From an uncultured Alphaproteobacteria bacterium (GTDB lineage: Bacteria; Pseudomonadota; Alphaproteobacteria; MPNO01; UBA830), in assembly GCA_913046035.1 (NCBI GenBank), contig CAJWSW010000015.1, forward strand, positions 1 to 45,822: 45,822 bases of DNA. The letters are read 5' to 3'. Each line of letters starts with the position of its first letter. Position 1 is the stretch's first letter. This document shows positions 24,151-33,292 of this stretch, piece by piece. A program made the position numbers and the translations under genes. The notes under the pieces are model-generated. The model had not been told where the DNA came from. It searched no databases and was given only the letters and a program-made list of their open reading frames with translations.

Positions 24151-24939
24151 CTACTTTCCTTGAAACGACGGCTCGCGTTTTTCAAAAAATGCGGCCATGC
24201 CCTCTTTGTGATCTTCCGACATACATAGCGCAGATTGTGCCAAGCGTTCGATGTCGCGGCCGGTGTGCATGTCGGCGTTTACACACATGTTGACGACGTG
24301 TTTTGCCATCCCCATGGCAAAGGGTGAATTTTTTAGAAGCCGTTCAGCATAAGCATATACCCGGTCCATGAATTGATCATGCTTAAAAATTTGGGCGGCA
24401 AGCCCAATGCGACGTGCCTCTTCAGCATGTATAGGGTCGGCCGTTATAATTAGTTCCTTAGTCTTTGAAAGACCCACATGGTGGATTAGGCGGTTGCAGG
24501 CACCAGATGCAGGGATCGCCCCAAGTTGATTTTCAATTAAGCAGTACGTTGCCATATCAGAAGAAAGAACGATATCGCAGCTAAGCGCTAGTTCAACACC
24601 GCCTCCATAACAGAGCCCGTTCACAGCCGCGATGATTGGTAACTCTGCCGTTTCCATATCATCAAAAGCTTGGTGGGCTTGACGGTAATAGAAACGGAAG
24701 GCCGGCTGTTTGAGTTTGTCGCTGCCGAGTGCAGCCAGGTCGACGCCCGATGAAAATGCACGACCCTCCCCTGTGATGATAAGTACACGGATATTGTCTT
24801 CGAACACGCAGCGGGCCACGACATCTTTCCATTCATCAAACATCTTGCGGGTAAAACTGTTGAGCTTTTCCGGCCGATTAAGTGTCATGGTCGCAATGCC
24901 GTTCTCGCGAACATCGAATTTAATTTCCGTGTATTCCAT
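24151..24939 (-). CDS. enoyl-CoA hydratase/isomerase (crotonase family)
   Basis: This is a crotonase-fold enzyme acting on enoyl-CoA thioesters. The oxyanion-hole segments are GRAFSSGVDLAAL and IAAVNGLCYGGGVELALSCD. Both catalytic Glu positions of true hydratases are retained: Glu in GGGVEL and, 20 residues later, Glu in CLIENQLGAIP. A hydration or dehydration role is therefore plausible rather than only isomerase or dehalogenase chemistry. The C-terminus, AAFFEKREPSFQGK, is the family's usual ending. ATG 24939 has an excellent GGGAGG upstream. It stands alone on the minus strand between convergent CMD and the divergent ligase gene (25068). Confidence 0.93.
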   Translation of the reverse strand: MEYTEIKFDVRENGIATMTLNRPEKLNSFTRKMFDEWKDVVARCVFEDNIRVLIITGEGRAFSSGVDLAALGSDKLKQPAFRFYYRQAHQAFDDMETAELPIIAAVNGLCYGGGVELALSCDIVLSSDMATYCLIENQLGAIPASGACNRLIHHVGLSKTKELIITADPIHAEEARRIGLAAQIFKHDQFMDRVYAYAERLLKNSPFAMGMAKHVVNMCVNADMHTGRDIERLAQSALCMSEDHKEGMAAFFEKREPSFQGK

Positions 24940-25067
24940 TTAATCCTCCCAGGTAATCTAACGATGATCGTAGGAGCAGGCCCTGTGGGGGGCAAGGGTG
25001 CGACGTTGGCTTGATTTGAAAATTCTCTCGACGCACCATTACTGCCTGTCAAACGAAAGGTAGGCAT

Positions 25068-26636
25068 ATGTACCCAGCACATCGGATACTAAGTAGAGCG
25101 GTAGAAAATTTTCCCGACCGAATAGCATTTGTTGATGGTGACAGCCGATTGACCTACCGCGAGCTTGGCCGCCGCGTGAACCAGCTCGCTAACGGGCTTA
25201 GAGGCCTTGGCCTAAACAAAGGTGACCGGGTGGCTATCCTTGATTGGAATTCGCATCATTATGCCGAGGCTTACTATGCTTGTGCGCTGATGGGGCTGAC
25301 CTTTATGCCCCTAAATTCGAGGCTGGCTGCACCTGAATTGGAGCACATTTTCAATGATTCGGACGCTCGCGCACTTTTGTTATCAGAACCATTCTTGGCA
25401 CTTTACAACGACATCAAAGCTAAGGCGCCGTCGCTAGAAATATTCATCGGAATAGATCTTTCTAGTAATCACGATAACATTCATGACTACGAGGATCTTC
25501 TTTCAAAATCGTCGGACACCGTTGAAGCAGCTAACGCTGGCATAGATGACATTATTCAAATCTATTACACCTCCGGAACGACAGGGGATCCTAAAGGCGT
25601 TTGCTTGACCAATGCCAATATTTACTGCTGCGGCTTGGATTGCTTAGCCACTATGGATTTTAGACTTGGGTCAGTTTGGCTGCACTCTGCCCCCATGTTT
25701 CATCTTGCGGACGCAGTTGCTTTTTGGGCGGTTCCTATGGTCGGTGGGACGCAGGTATCGGTGCATTTCGACCCAGATAAGGTTCTTCAAATGATCGAAA
25801 AAGAGAGGGTAACCATTACCTCCCTTCCAGCAACCCTGATCGCGCTAATTGCTAACCATTCGGATCTTTCAAAATATGATTTGTCTAGCCTGACGCAGAT
25901 TATGTATGGAGGATCTCCAACGCCTCTGGGTGTTCTCCAGAAGGCTGAAAAAATTTTCCCCAGCAATATGTTACTGCATACCTACGGCATCACGGAAACC
26001 GCAGGGCTTGCGTGCTGTCTGCAGCCACAGGATCACGATTTAACGGTCGATGAAGACGGCTTTTTCCGAGCGGCATCATGCGGCCCGCCTACATCTTTGG
26101 TGGATGTGCGTGTTGTAGCAGCGAACGATGCAGATATCCCAGCAGGTGAAATCGGCGAGGTAGTTTTTAGTGGGCCAAAAATCATGAAGGAGTATTGGCG
26201 AAAACCAGAAATGACGGCGGAGGTGCTTAGGGGCGGATGGTACCATACGGGGGACATGGGATTTCTTGATAAAACGGGTCACCTTTATTTAGTTGATCGA
26301 AAAAAAGATATGATAATTTCCGGTGCCGAAAATATTTATTCGGTGGAGGTGGAGAACGTTATTTCCACACATCCGGCCGTCAAAGAGGTCGCCGTGATAG
26401 GGATCCCCCACGACATCTGGGGAGAACAAGTGCATGCGGTGGTAGTCAAAAGGGCTGAAGCTTCTGAATTATCTGGCGATGATGTAATTGAGTTCTGTCG
26501 AGATAAGATTGGGGGCTTCAAGATCCCCAAATCTGTATCGTTTGCAGAGGGTCCCTTACCCACCACGGGCCCAGGTAAAATCGCGAAACGCATATTACGT
26601 GATCCTTACTGGAAGGACCTGAACAGACAAATTTGA
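25068..26636 (+). CDS. acyl-CoA synthetase (AMP-binding), copy 2
   Basis: This 522-residue ANL ligase is first in a plus-strand run with a Rieske oxygenase and a HyuA/HyuB pair. Motif A3 is IYYTSGTTGDPKGVCLT, A5 is LLHTYGITETAGLACC, A7 is YHTGDMGFLD, A8 is DRKKDMIISGAENIYS, and the A10 lysine is in TTGPGKIAKRIL. Its closest look is to fatty-acid or aromatic acid-CoA ligases of the FadD type. ATG 25068 follows AAAGG. The oxygenase gene begins 45 bases after its stop, so the two are likely co-transcribed. The acid it activates may be the product of the downstream enzymes, but this is inference. Confidence 0.93.
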   Translation: MYPAHRILSRAVENFPDRIAFVDGDSRLTYRELGRRVNQLANGLRGLGLNKGDRVAILDWNSHHYAEAYYACALMGLTFMPLNSRLAAPELEHIFNDSDARALLLSEPFLALYNDIKAKAPSLEIFIGIDLSSNHDNIHDYEDLLSKSSDTVEAANAGIDDIIQIYYTSGTTGDPKGVCLTNANIYCCGLDCLATMDFRLGSVWLHSAPMFHLADAVAFWAVPMVGGTQVSVHFDPDKVLQMIEKERVTITSLPATLIALIANHSDLSKYDLSSLTQIMYGGSPTPLGVLQKAEKIFPSNMLLHTYGITETAGLACCLQPQDHDLTVDEDGFFRAASCGPPTSLVDVRVVAANDADIPAGEIGEVVFSGPKIMKEYWRKPEMTAEVLRGGWYHTGDMGFLDKTGHLYLVDRKKDMIISGAENIYSVEVENVISTHPAVKEVAVIGIPHDIWGEQVHAVVVKRAEASELSGDDVIEFCRDKIGGFKIPKSVSFAEGPLPTTGPGKIAKRILRDPYWKDLNRQI

Positions 26637-26681
26637 TTCCTGCCAGAGATCTAATAGATTTCCCAGCAGGAGAGTATTCGC

Positions 26682-27728
26682 ATGACAGAATTCATTAGAA
26701 ATGCCTGGTACGCGGTGTGTTGGTCGGATGAATTGGGAGTGACGCCGCAATCCAGACAAATTCTGGGAGAGAATCTTGCGGTCTATCGTACTGCAAATGG
26801 TGTCCCGGCTGCAGTTGAGGATTGTTGTCCGCATCGGCTCGCGCCGATGTCACTGGGTTTCGTAAACGGTGAAAACATCGTGTGTGGCTATCACGGCATG
26901 GAGTTCGATCGCGACGGCTTTTGCGAATCTATTCCGGGTCAAAAAAATATACCCAGAAAAGCAAGAATTAGAACGTACCCTGCTGTCGAGAGGTATAACC
27001 TTATTTGGGCCTGGATGGGCGAGCAAAAAGAAACCGATGATGAACTAATCCCGGATGTTCACTGGTTAGATGCCCCTGGGTGGACAACTGTTACAGGGAG
27101 CACACGTTACGAGTGTAATTGGCTCTTATTAGTCGATAATCTTCTCGACCTAACTCACACCACATTTGTGCACCAATCGACTATCGGAACCGAAGATGTA
27201 GCTAACACTCCGATTACGACAGAATTTTCTGGTGAACGTGTCTATGTGGTTCGTGATATGAAAAACACCGCGCCCTCTAATCTTTATAAGAGGATCGGTG
27301 GTTTTGATGGCAGGATCGACCGGTGGCAAAGAATTTGGCTAGAACCACCGTCGGTCGTCGTCATCGAGGCTGGCGCCATACCGGCGAAATGCGACCGTGA
27401 TGGAGCTGATCGCGAATATAACGGTTTCGATACGCGGGTTCTTAGCATGCTCGTGCCTGTAGACGAGCGAACGGTGGAACAGATCTGGGCATTCGCTCGT
27501 AATACGGAATTGGATGATGCACATCTCGATGTAGATATTCAGAAAGCTCTGGAGCTAACCTTTAAAGAAGATGCAGACTTCCTGGCTGGCCAGCAAATAA
27601 ATATGGAGCGGCACCCTCATAAACAGATGTTGAACAACACTGCCGACGCAGGCGTGGTTAAGACGCGTCGGCTGATTGAACGCTGGATAGCAGATGATCT
27701 TAGACGTGCGGGGGCTGCGGATTTATAG
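26682..27728 (+). CDS. Rieske [2Fe-2S] ring-hydroxylating oxygenase (VanA-like)
   Basis: This is the terminal oxygenase subunit of a Rieske non-heme iron system, most like vanillate O-demethylase and related demethylases/hydroxylases of about 350 residues. The Rieske cluster ligands are Cys49-x-His51 (CCPHRLAP) and Cys68-x-x-His71 (VCGYHGMEF). Iron ligands His159 and His164 lie in NLLDLTHTTFVHQS. The C-terminal catalytic domain follows. AGGAG precedes ATG 26682. No ferredoxin or reductase partner is in the window, although the family needs one, so electrons must come from elsewhere. Position between an acyl-CoA ligase and hydantoinase-type genes suggests demethylation or hydroxylation of a nitrogen-containing or aromatic compound. 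Confidence 0.92.
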   Translation: MTEFIRNAWYAVCWSDELGVTPQSRQILGENLAVYRTANGVPAAVEDCCPHRLAPMSLGFVNGENIVCGYHGMEFDRDGFCESIPGQKNIPRKARIRTYPAVERYNLIWAWMGEQKETDDELIPDVHWLDAPGWTTVTGSTRYECNWLLLVDNLLDLTHTTFVHQSTIGTEDVANTPITTEFSGERVYVVRDMKNTAPSNLYKRIGGFDGRIDRWQRIWLEPPSVVVIEAGAIPAKCDRDGADREYNGFDTRVLSMLVPVDERTVEQIWAFARNTELDDAHLDVDIQKALELTFKEDADFLAGQQINMERHPHKQMLNNTADAGVVKTRRLIERWIADDLRRAGAADL

Positions 27729-27803
27729 CATGTTTTTTGCGATTTGTGATTACCCGCACTGTCAGTCGATGTCTTGCTGGCCTGTGAGATTGTAATTCTG
27801 CGA

Positions 27804-29915
27804 ATGGTGGATACCGCGATCCATATTGGCTGTGATATCGGAGGCACCTTTACGGATATCGTCGCCCAACAGGCAGATGGCACGATACACATCCGGAAGG
27901 TGCCATCAACCCCCGATGATCCAGGGCAGGCGGTGGTCAAAGGACTCGCGGCGATGCTGAGTGAAATAAACGCTAATTTCAGTAATCTCTGCGAGATTGT
28001 TCACGGAACGACCGTTGGCTCCAACACTATTCTGCAAAAGGCTGGCGCTCGAACCGGGCTCATTACTACTAAGGGATTTCGGGATGTATTAGAAATCGGT
28101 CGTATTAGGACCCCAACGATGTTCGACCTTTCCTGGGAAAAGCCGGAGCCGTTGGTTCCACGACGCCATCGTTTAGAGGTAGGTGAACGAATGGGAGCCG
28201 ATGGTTTTCCGGTTGTAGATCTGCCTGAAGATGAGGTGCTATCTGCTGCACGCCGGTTGGTTGATGAAGGGATCGAGAGCGTCGCTGTCTGTTACATCAA
28301 TTCGTGCATCAACCCACTACATGAGCGCCGATCCGTCGAAATCCTAGAGAAAAACTTTCCTGATCTCCTAATTACCGCCTCGTGCGATGTGTTACCTGAG
28401 ATGAAGGAGTATGAGCGGACCTCCACAACCGTCGTTAACGCTTACCTGCTCTCGGCGATGCGGCGCTACCTTGCAAATCTAACCAAAAACCTCGCGGAGG
28501 CGGGGATGACTGCACCTCTTCTGGTAGTCGCTTCATCAGGCGGCATGATGCGGGTGAAAACCGCGAGTGATATTCCGGTTTTTGCCGTTGGCTCGGGGCC
28601 AGCCGGAGGCGTGATGGGCGCGGCGCGTTTGGGGCAAGCAAATGGGAATGCGGATGCGATCGCATTCGATATGGGTGGAACAACCGCCAAGGCATCTATC
28701 GTAAAAGATGGTGCCCCAATGCTGACATCGGAATATGAGTTTCGCGACGGCATCTCTAGCCCCAGTCGATTTATAAAGGGTGGCGGCTATATGCTGAAAG
28801 TACCGGCTATAGATATCGCGGAGGTGGGTGCTGGCGGTGGCTCGATAGCCTGGATTGATGAGGGTGGCTTGTTGCAGGTTGGTCCCCTGTCTGCTGGGGC
28901 GGATCCCGGGCCCGCGTGCTATGGTTTAGGTAATGAAAAACCGACCGTTACCGATGCCAATGTCGTGCTCGGCTATCTGAACCCCCTTGGGTTGGCAGGA
29001 GGCAGTCTCTCTATTGACCGCAAGTTGTCAGAGAGAGCGATTATGGAATATGTCGGTGCGCCACTGGGTTTGGATCTGGTGCAGGCGGCCGCGGGGATCC
29101 GGAAACTTGCTAACGTAGCGATGGCACGTGCCATCCGCTCAGTTACGGTTGAACGAGGGCGGGATCCTCGCGATATGGCGCTGATGGCATTTGGAGGGTC
29201 GGGTCCTACCCATGCCGTAGAAGTAGCGGAGCTTCTTGGTATACGGCAGGTTATCGTGCCGGCAATGTCTGGGGTTTTCTGTTCCGTCGGCATGCTTGCA
29301 TCCGATGTGGAGCATAACTTTGTGAGAAATCTTGTGCGCGAATTAGTCAGTTTGGACATGTCCTCGTTTAAGGAGGCTGTTGAGCGGCTGAAAGACGACG
29401 GTTTGGGACGGCTCAGCGACGATGGTTTTTCAGAAGATCGTATAGAATTATCGTTTGGTGCGGATATCCGTTATGTTGGCCAGTCATCTGAGCTGACGGT
29501 GCCCATGGATCCAAATCATATTTTGATAGAAGGCTTTAGCGCTCTCGAAAAGGCGTTTCATGATACTTACAATTACACCTATGGCTACACCAACGATGAG
29601 AGTGTAGAGATTGTGAATATTCGCCTTTCTGCTAGGGGAAAACGGGTTAATCGTCTCGGTTTCCAGGGGATCGATAGACAGTTGGTTGCGCCCGACATCA
29701 CTGACGCCGAGAGGTCTGTTTGGTTCGACGCGATTGGTTCATATGTACCAACGCCTACGCGTGCACGAACTGTGGTCACTGAAGGGCCGGTGACAGGACC
29801 AGCTATACTTGAAGCCTATGATACAACAATCGTATTGCCGCCCGAGGTAACCGCGGTTTCAGACGGATGCGGTAGCGTCATGATCGAAATTCCAAGTTGT
29901 AGGGAGCAACAGTAG
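27804..29915 (+). CDS. hydantoinase A/oxoprolinase family protein (HyuA), copy 2
   Basis: This ATP-dependent subunit is paralogous to the gene at 12211. The frame could start at TTG 27774, but ATG 27804 (MVDTAIHIGCDIGGTFTDI) fits the family N-terminus, giving 703 residues. Seen motifs are DIGGTFTD, VHGTTVGSNTILQKAGA, ERTSTTVVNAYLL, AVGSGPAGGVMGAARL, FDMGGTTAKASIVKDG, EVGAGGGSIAWIDEGG and FGGSGPTHAVEVAELLG. It is separated from the Rieske gene by 75 bases and from hyuB by two bases, so an operon is likely. Domain order is that of a Hydant_A_N/Hydantoinase_A protein. Substrate may be a cyclic amide or a ketone. Confidence 0.94.
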   Translation: MVDTAIHIGCDIGGTFTDIVAQQADGTIHIRKVPSTPDDPGQAVVKGLAAMLSEINANFSNLCEIVHGTTVGSNTILQKAGARTGLITTKGFRDVLEIGRIRTPTMFDLSWEKPEPLVPRRHRLEVGERMGADGFPVVDLPEDEVLSAARRLVDEGIESVAVCYINSCINPLHERRSVEILEKNFPDLLITASCDVLPEMKEYERTSTTVVNAYLLSAMRRYLANLTKNLAEAGMTAPLLVVASSGGMMRVKTASDIPVFAVGSGPAGGVMGAARLGQANGNADAIAFDMGGTTAKASIVKDGAPMLTSEYEFRDGISSPSRFIKGGGYMLKVPAIDIAEVGAGGGSIAWIDEGGLLQVGPLSAGADPGPACYGLGNEKPTVTDANVVLGYLNPLGLAGGSLSIDRKLSERAIMEYVGAPLGLDLVQAAAGIRKLANVAMARAIRSVTVERGRDPRDMALMAFGGSGPTHAVEVAELLGIRQVIVPAMSGVFCSVGMLASDVEHNFVRNLVRELVSLDMSSFKEAVERLKDDGLGRLSDDGFSEDRIELSFGADIRYVGQSSELTVPMDPNHILIEGFSALEKAFHDTYNYTYGYTNDESVEIVNIRLSARGKRVNRLGFQGIDRQLVAPDITDAERSVWFDAIGSYVPTPTRARTVVTEGPVTGPAILEAYDTTIVLPPEVTAVSDGCGSVMIEIPSCREQQ

Positions 29916-29917
29916 TT

Positions 29918-31651
29918 ATGGCTGTGGGGATAGATCCAATCACGTTTGCGGTAATTAAAAACGGTTTAGACTCGATTGTTGATGAGATGGCCTATGATGT
30001 TATGCGGACCGCGCGCTCAGAAATCGTTAAAGATGTAATGGATTTTTCCGCTGCTATTTGCGATCTGTCCGGCAATATGATTGCCCAAGCGAAGACGGTA
30101 GCTCTTCATCTCGGTGCTGTGCCTGAGGCAATGACCGTCGTTCTTGATAACTACAGCGACGATCTTTTGCCGGGGGATGCGGTGATCCTCAACGACCCCT
30201 ACCAGGGAGGTATGCATCTACCCGATATTTTTATGTTTATGCCTGTGTTTCATGGCGGGACATTGCAGGGATTTACAGTCGTAATATGTCATCACACGGA
30301 TGTTGGTGGTCGCGTCGCGGGCTCAAATGCTAGTGACTCGACGGAGATTTTTCAGGAGGGGCTTCGAATACCGGCCCTGAAATTTTTTCAGCAAGGTAAA
30401 ATAAATGAAACTCTGCTGAAGTTAATAGAGCTGAATGTTCGTCTGCCTGACCGCGTAGTAGGCGACTTGAAAGCGCAATTCGCGGCCTGCAAAACCGGCG
30501 CGCGGGAGTTTGTTAAGCTCTTTGAACGGTACGGGTCCGGCAAAACGCAGGAGTATTTTACTGAGCTACTCAACTACGCCGAACGCATGACACGTGAGGA
30601 AATCCGGAAATGGCCTGACGGGGTATATAAATTTACTGATTTCATCGACGATGACGGGTTTTCTGATACGCCGTTACCAATCTCAGTATCTATCACAGTT
30701 CATGGTGACAGTGTGACTGTTGATTACGATGGAACAGCATCTCAGGTCCCGGCGGCGTTAAATTCAACGAGATCCTATACTAACTCATGTACTTATCTGT
30801 CGGTACGTTGCGTCTTAAAGGGAGATATTCCGAACAATGCAGGTGTTTTTCGTGCAATAAATGTAAAAGCTCCGGAAGCGTCGATTGTGAATCCCAAACT
30901 GCCTGCTGCATGCGCGGCCCGAGCATTAACCGGTTACAGAATTGTCGACGCAATGTTTGGGGCGCTATCGCAAGTTGTTCCGGATCGTGTGCCTGCAGCG
31001 GGGGAGGGGGGTAATACAGTCGTGTGCCTTGGCGGGTACAGGGGTGATGGATCTCCCTTTATCATCGTTGATATGATCTGTGGGGCATGGGGCGGAAGGC
31101 CTGATAAGGACGGAATAGAGGCCATCACAAACCCATCTCAGAACCTTTCAAATACACCGGTCGAAACGATGGAGTCGCAACACCCCGTCCGTGTCGAAGA
31201 ATATGCATTGGTCCCCGATAGTTGCGGCGCAGGCGAATATCGCGGTGGGCTTGGGGTCGCGAGATCCTATAGGTTACTCGCTGATGAGGCAGGACTTCAA
31301 CTGCGAGCGGACCGCATGAAAATTCGACCATACGGACTTGCAGGTGGTGGTGAAGCTGAACCAGCTATAAATGAAATTATAAAACAAAACGGAGAGCACG
31401 TCTCGCTTCCAAGCAAGATCAACCGGAAGTTAAAAAAAGGCGATCTTGTGCGTCACGTGCAGCCAGGTGGCGGTGGCTTCGGAAACCCATTGGCGCGCAA
31501 TCCACAGCGGGTTGCCCACGACGTTTGGAATATGAAGATAACAGCGGAATATGCTCGTGATCGGCATTGTGTGGTAGTTCACCCGAACTCAGGCGAGCTA
31601 GATGAGGCGGCAACAACTGCACTTCGTCGAGATAACCAAGCAATATTTTAA
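29918..31651 (+). CDS. hydantoinase B/oxoprolinase family protein (HyuB), copy 2
   Basis: This is the partner subunit of the HyuA at 27804, 577 residues, somewhat shorter than copy 1 (613). Family blocks are DPITFAVIKNGLDSIVDEM, DFSAAICDLSGNMIAQ, LNDPYQGGMHLPDIFMF, DRVPAAGEGGNTVV and the glycine-rich end VQPGGGGFGNPLARNP. ATG 29918 follows GGGAG with a good spacer and lies two bases after the hyuA stop. It is the last gene of the ligase-Rieske-HyuA-HyuB run and is followed by inverted repeats near 31656-31690. Paired copies of hyuAB within 20 kb suggest two related activities. Confidence 0.94.
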   Translation: MAVGIDPITFAVIKNGLDSIVDEMAYDVMRTARSEIVKDVMDFSAAICDLSGNMIAQAKTVALHLGAVPEAMTVVLDNYSDDLLPGDAVILNDPYQGGMHLPDIFMFMPVFHGGTLQGFTVVICHHTDVGGRVAGSNASDSTEIFQEGLRIPALKFFQQGKINETLLKLIELNVRLPDRVVGDLKAQFAACKTGAREFVKLFERYGSGKTQEYFTELLNYAERMTREEIRKWPDGVYKFTDFIDDDGFSDTPLPISVSITVHGDSVTVDYDGTASQVPAALNSTRSYTNSCTYLSVRCVLKGDIPNNAGVFRAINVKAPEASIVNPKLPAACAARALTGYRIVDAMFGALSQVVPDRVPAAGEGGNTVVCLGGYRGDGSPFIIVDMICGAWGGRPDKDGIEAITNPSQNLSNTPVETMESQHPVRVEEYALVPDSCGAGEYRGGLGVARSYRLLADEAGLQLRADRMKIRPYGLAGGGEAEPAINEIIKQNGEHVSLPSKINRKLKKGDLVRHVQPGGGGFGNPLARNPQRVAHDVWNMKITAEYARDRHCVVVHPNSGELDEAATTALRRDNQAIF

Positions 31652-31655
31652 CAGC

Positions 31656-31690
31656 CAAACTGCTAGTTTGCGCGACCCGATCGATCGGGT
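31656..31690. terminator. inverted repeats in convergent gap after hyuB
   Basis: Two hairpins lie between the hyuB stop and the cold-shock stop: CAAACT-GCT-AGTTTG at 31656-31670 and the 16-base palindrome ACCCGATCGATCGGGT at 31675-31690. The position in a 45-base convergent gap suits a bidirectional terminator. There is no good T-run, so this is a structural rather than textbook terminator call. Confidence 0.4.
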
Positions 31691-31696
31691 GGGTTC

Positions 31697-31906
31697 TTAG
31701 TCTAGGGCAACCAAGTTGTCGGCGGCATTGCGACCATCTCGGCTAGGCACAAGTTCAAACTCAACTTTTTGACCTTCCCGAAGCCCTTGAAGCCCAGCAC
31801 GTTCCACGGCGGAGATGTGCACGAAGGCGTCGCTTCCCCCCTCTTCAGGTTCGATAAAACCAAAACCCTTCGTCGGATTAAACCACTTAACTGTACCTTT
31901 TGGCAT
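31697..31906 (-). CDS. cold-shock domain protein (CspA family)
   Basis: This is a single-domain RNA/DNA chaperone of 69 residues. The cold-shock domain is complete: [19 protein letters not shown] contains RNP1 (KGFGFI) and [10 protein letters not shown] contains RNP2 (FVHI). The C-terminus is [13 protein letters not shown] at 31904-31906 is chosen, with GGGAG six bases upstream; a longer frame from 31939 would place extra residues before MPKGTVKWF and is unlikely. It is convergent with hyuB2. The transcript's 5' region contains a short hairpin (CGCAC/GTGCG, 31935-31948), and cold-shock genes often have structured leaders. Whether the copy is cold-inducible cannot be told. Confidence 0.95.
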   Translation of the reverse strand: MPKGTVKWFNPTKGFGFIEPEEGGSDAFVHISAVERAGLQGLREGQKVEFELVPSRDGRNAADNLVALD

Positions 31907-32361
31907 AGTGTCTCCCTTTTTCTCCTGCGTCTCCCGCACTTACGTGCGTGTTTTATGCCCCTACAAAACTCGTAAAGAGCTCCCATGTCAGGCGTAGTAA
32001 ATTACAAAAGAAACCTCAGTACTTCGTTTTAAATATTAAGCTTAACGGCATAGATGCCTTGAAGGCAAACTCTTTGATGTAAGCTTTTGGCCGCGTAACT
32101 ATTTCCCTCAAACATTTAGAGCGCCTTGCCACGATGAACGGAAGAATTTTTATGTCTCCTCCGATGTTCAGGCACTGCAGTGTTTTTGTTAAGTGTGTAC
32201 ATGCCATTTACGGAGAGAACACCCTACTTTCCGGAGATGAGGCTATCCTCAGGGGTGCAAGGCGATTGACGATTATGGCGCAGTGACGCCTCTTCGAGAT
32301 GTCTGCCATTAACGTCAAATTGGAGCGTAATAATTCCCTCCAAACAATCGCACGACGTTAT
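31907..32361. other. upstream region of the cold-shock gene
   Basis: These 455 bases have no credible gene. The part nearest the cold-shock ATG is likely its untranslated leader, with a 5-bp hairpin at 31935-31948 (CGCAC-TTAC-GTGCG). The only open frames (31769..31997 plus, 32016..32207 minus) are not protein-like. The far half lies downstream of the dehydrogenase at 32362, whose terminator I could not identify. Confidence 0.45.
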
Positions 32362-33291
32362 TCATTTTATAGATAATACAATCTTCCCTTTTGCATGCGT
32401 TGTTTCGCTTAGCTTATAGGCATCGATCGCGTCAGATAGGGCAAATACAGCGCTTACGCTGGGCCGCACCGCCTTCACTCGCAGTAGTTCGGCAATCCGA
32501 TTGACACCAGCGCGGTCGTAATCGACAAGTGGGATTTCAACCCGAATATCTTCACGTGGTTTCTCGTCTGGTAGGGGCTCTGCATTAAGGCCGACCAGCA
32601 GGCCGCCGGACTTCAGCACATCGTATGATTTCAAATGCGTATCACCGCCCATTGTGTCGTATACCACATCAAGATTTGATAAAACGTCTCGAAAATCGAC
32701 CGTTCGATAATTAATCACTTCGTCGGCGCCAAGTTGTGTCACGAAATCGACGTTGGCTTCGCTGGCAGTTGCAAAGACTTTTGCTCCGCAGAATTTGGAG
32801 TACTGGATTGCAAATGCCCCGACACCTCCAGCTCCTGCATGGATAAGCACATCCATGCCGGGTTCAATCATGGCGGTCTTTTCAAGTGCGGTCAGCGCAG
32901 TAAGACCGACAAGGGAAATGGAAGCGGCCTCAACATGGGAAATATCTGATGGCTTGATCCCGAGCACACCAGCGTCAACCGCGACGAATTCGGCATGGCT
33001 GCCCCACCGATTGGGCGGGCAAGTCCCAAAAACATGATCTCCCCTTTTCAGGTTGGTCACATCTTTGCCGACTTCTATCACGATGCCAGACAGGTCACGA
33101 CCTGCAACGTTAGGGAAATCGAGTTCAAACCTCCCTCGCATTTGGCCTTCACGGACTTTCCAGTCGATTGGATTAATGCCTGCCGCATGCACTTCGACGA
33201 CGACATCATTCTGCCTTGGCTTTGGCTTCGCAACCTCTGTTATCCGCATACCCGAGAGGTCGCAATACTCATCATAGACTAGTGCCTGCAC
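32362..33291 (-). CDS. medium-chain NADPH:quinone oxidoreductase-like dehydrogenase, second copy
   Basis: This 309-residue MDR protein is related to the one at 14439. GroES-like region: INPIDWKVREGQMRGRFELD and GRDLSGIVIEVGKDV. Rossmann motif: HAGAGGVGAFAIQYSKFCGA. Zinc ligands of alcohol dehydrogenases are absent, as in the zinc-independent quinone oxidoreductase clade. The start is GTG at 33291. The Sua5/YciO gene's stop is one base upstream, so the two minus-strand genes form a tight pair. C-terminal AYKLSETTHAKGKIVLSI is the usual family ending. Cofactor and substrate unknown. Confidence 0.87.
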   Translation of the reverse strand: MQALVYDEYCDLSGMRITEVAKPKPRQNDVVVEVHAAGINPIDWKVREGQMRGRFELDFPNVAGRDLSGIVIEVGKDVTNLKRGDHVFGTCPPNRWGSHAEFVAVDAGVLGIKPSDISHVEAASISLVGLTALTALEKTAMIEPGMDVLIHAGAGGVGAFAIQYSKFCGAKVFATASEANVDFVTQLGADEVINYRTVDFRDVLSNLDVVYDTMGGDTHLKSYDVLKSGGLLVGLNAEPLPDEKPREDIRVEIPLVDYDRAGVNRIAELLRVKAVRPSVSAVFALSDAIDAYKLSETTHAKGKIVLSIK

Positions 33292-33292
33292 G

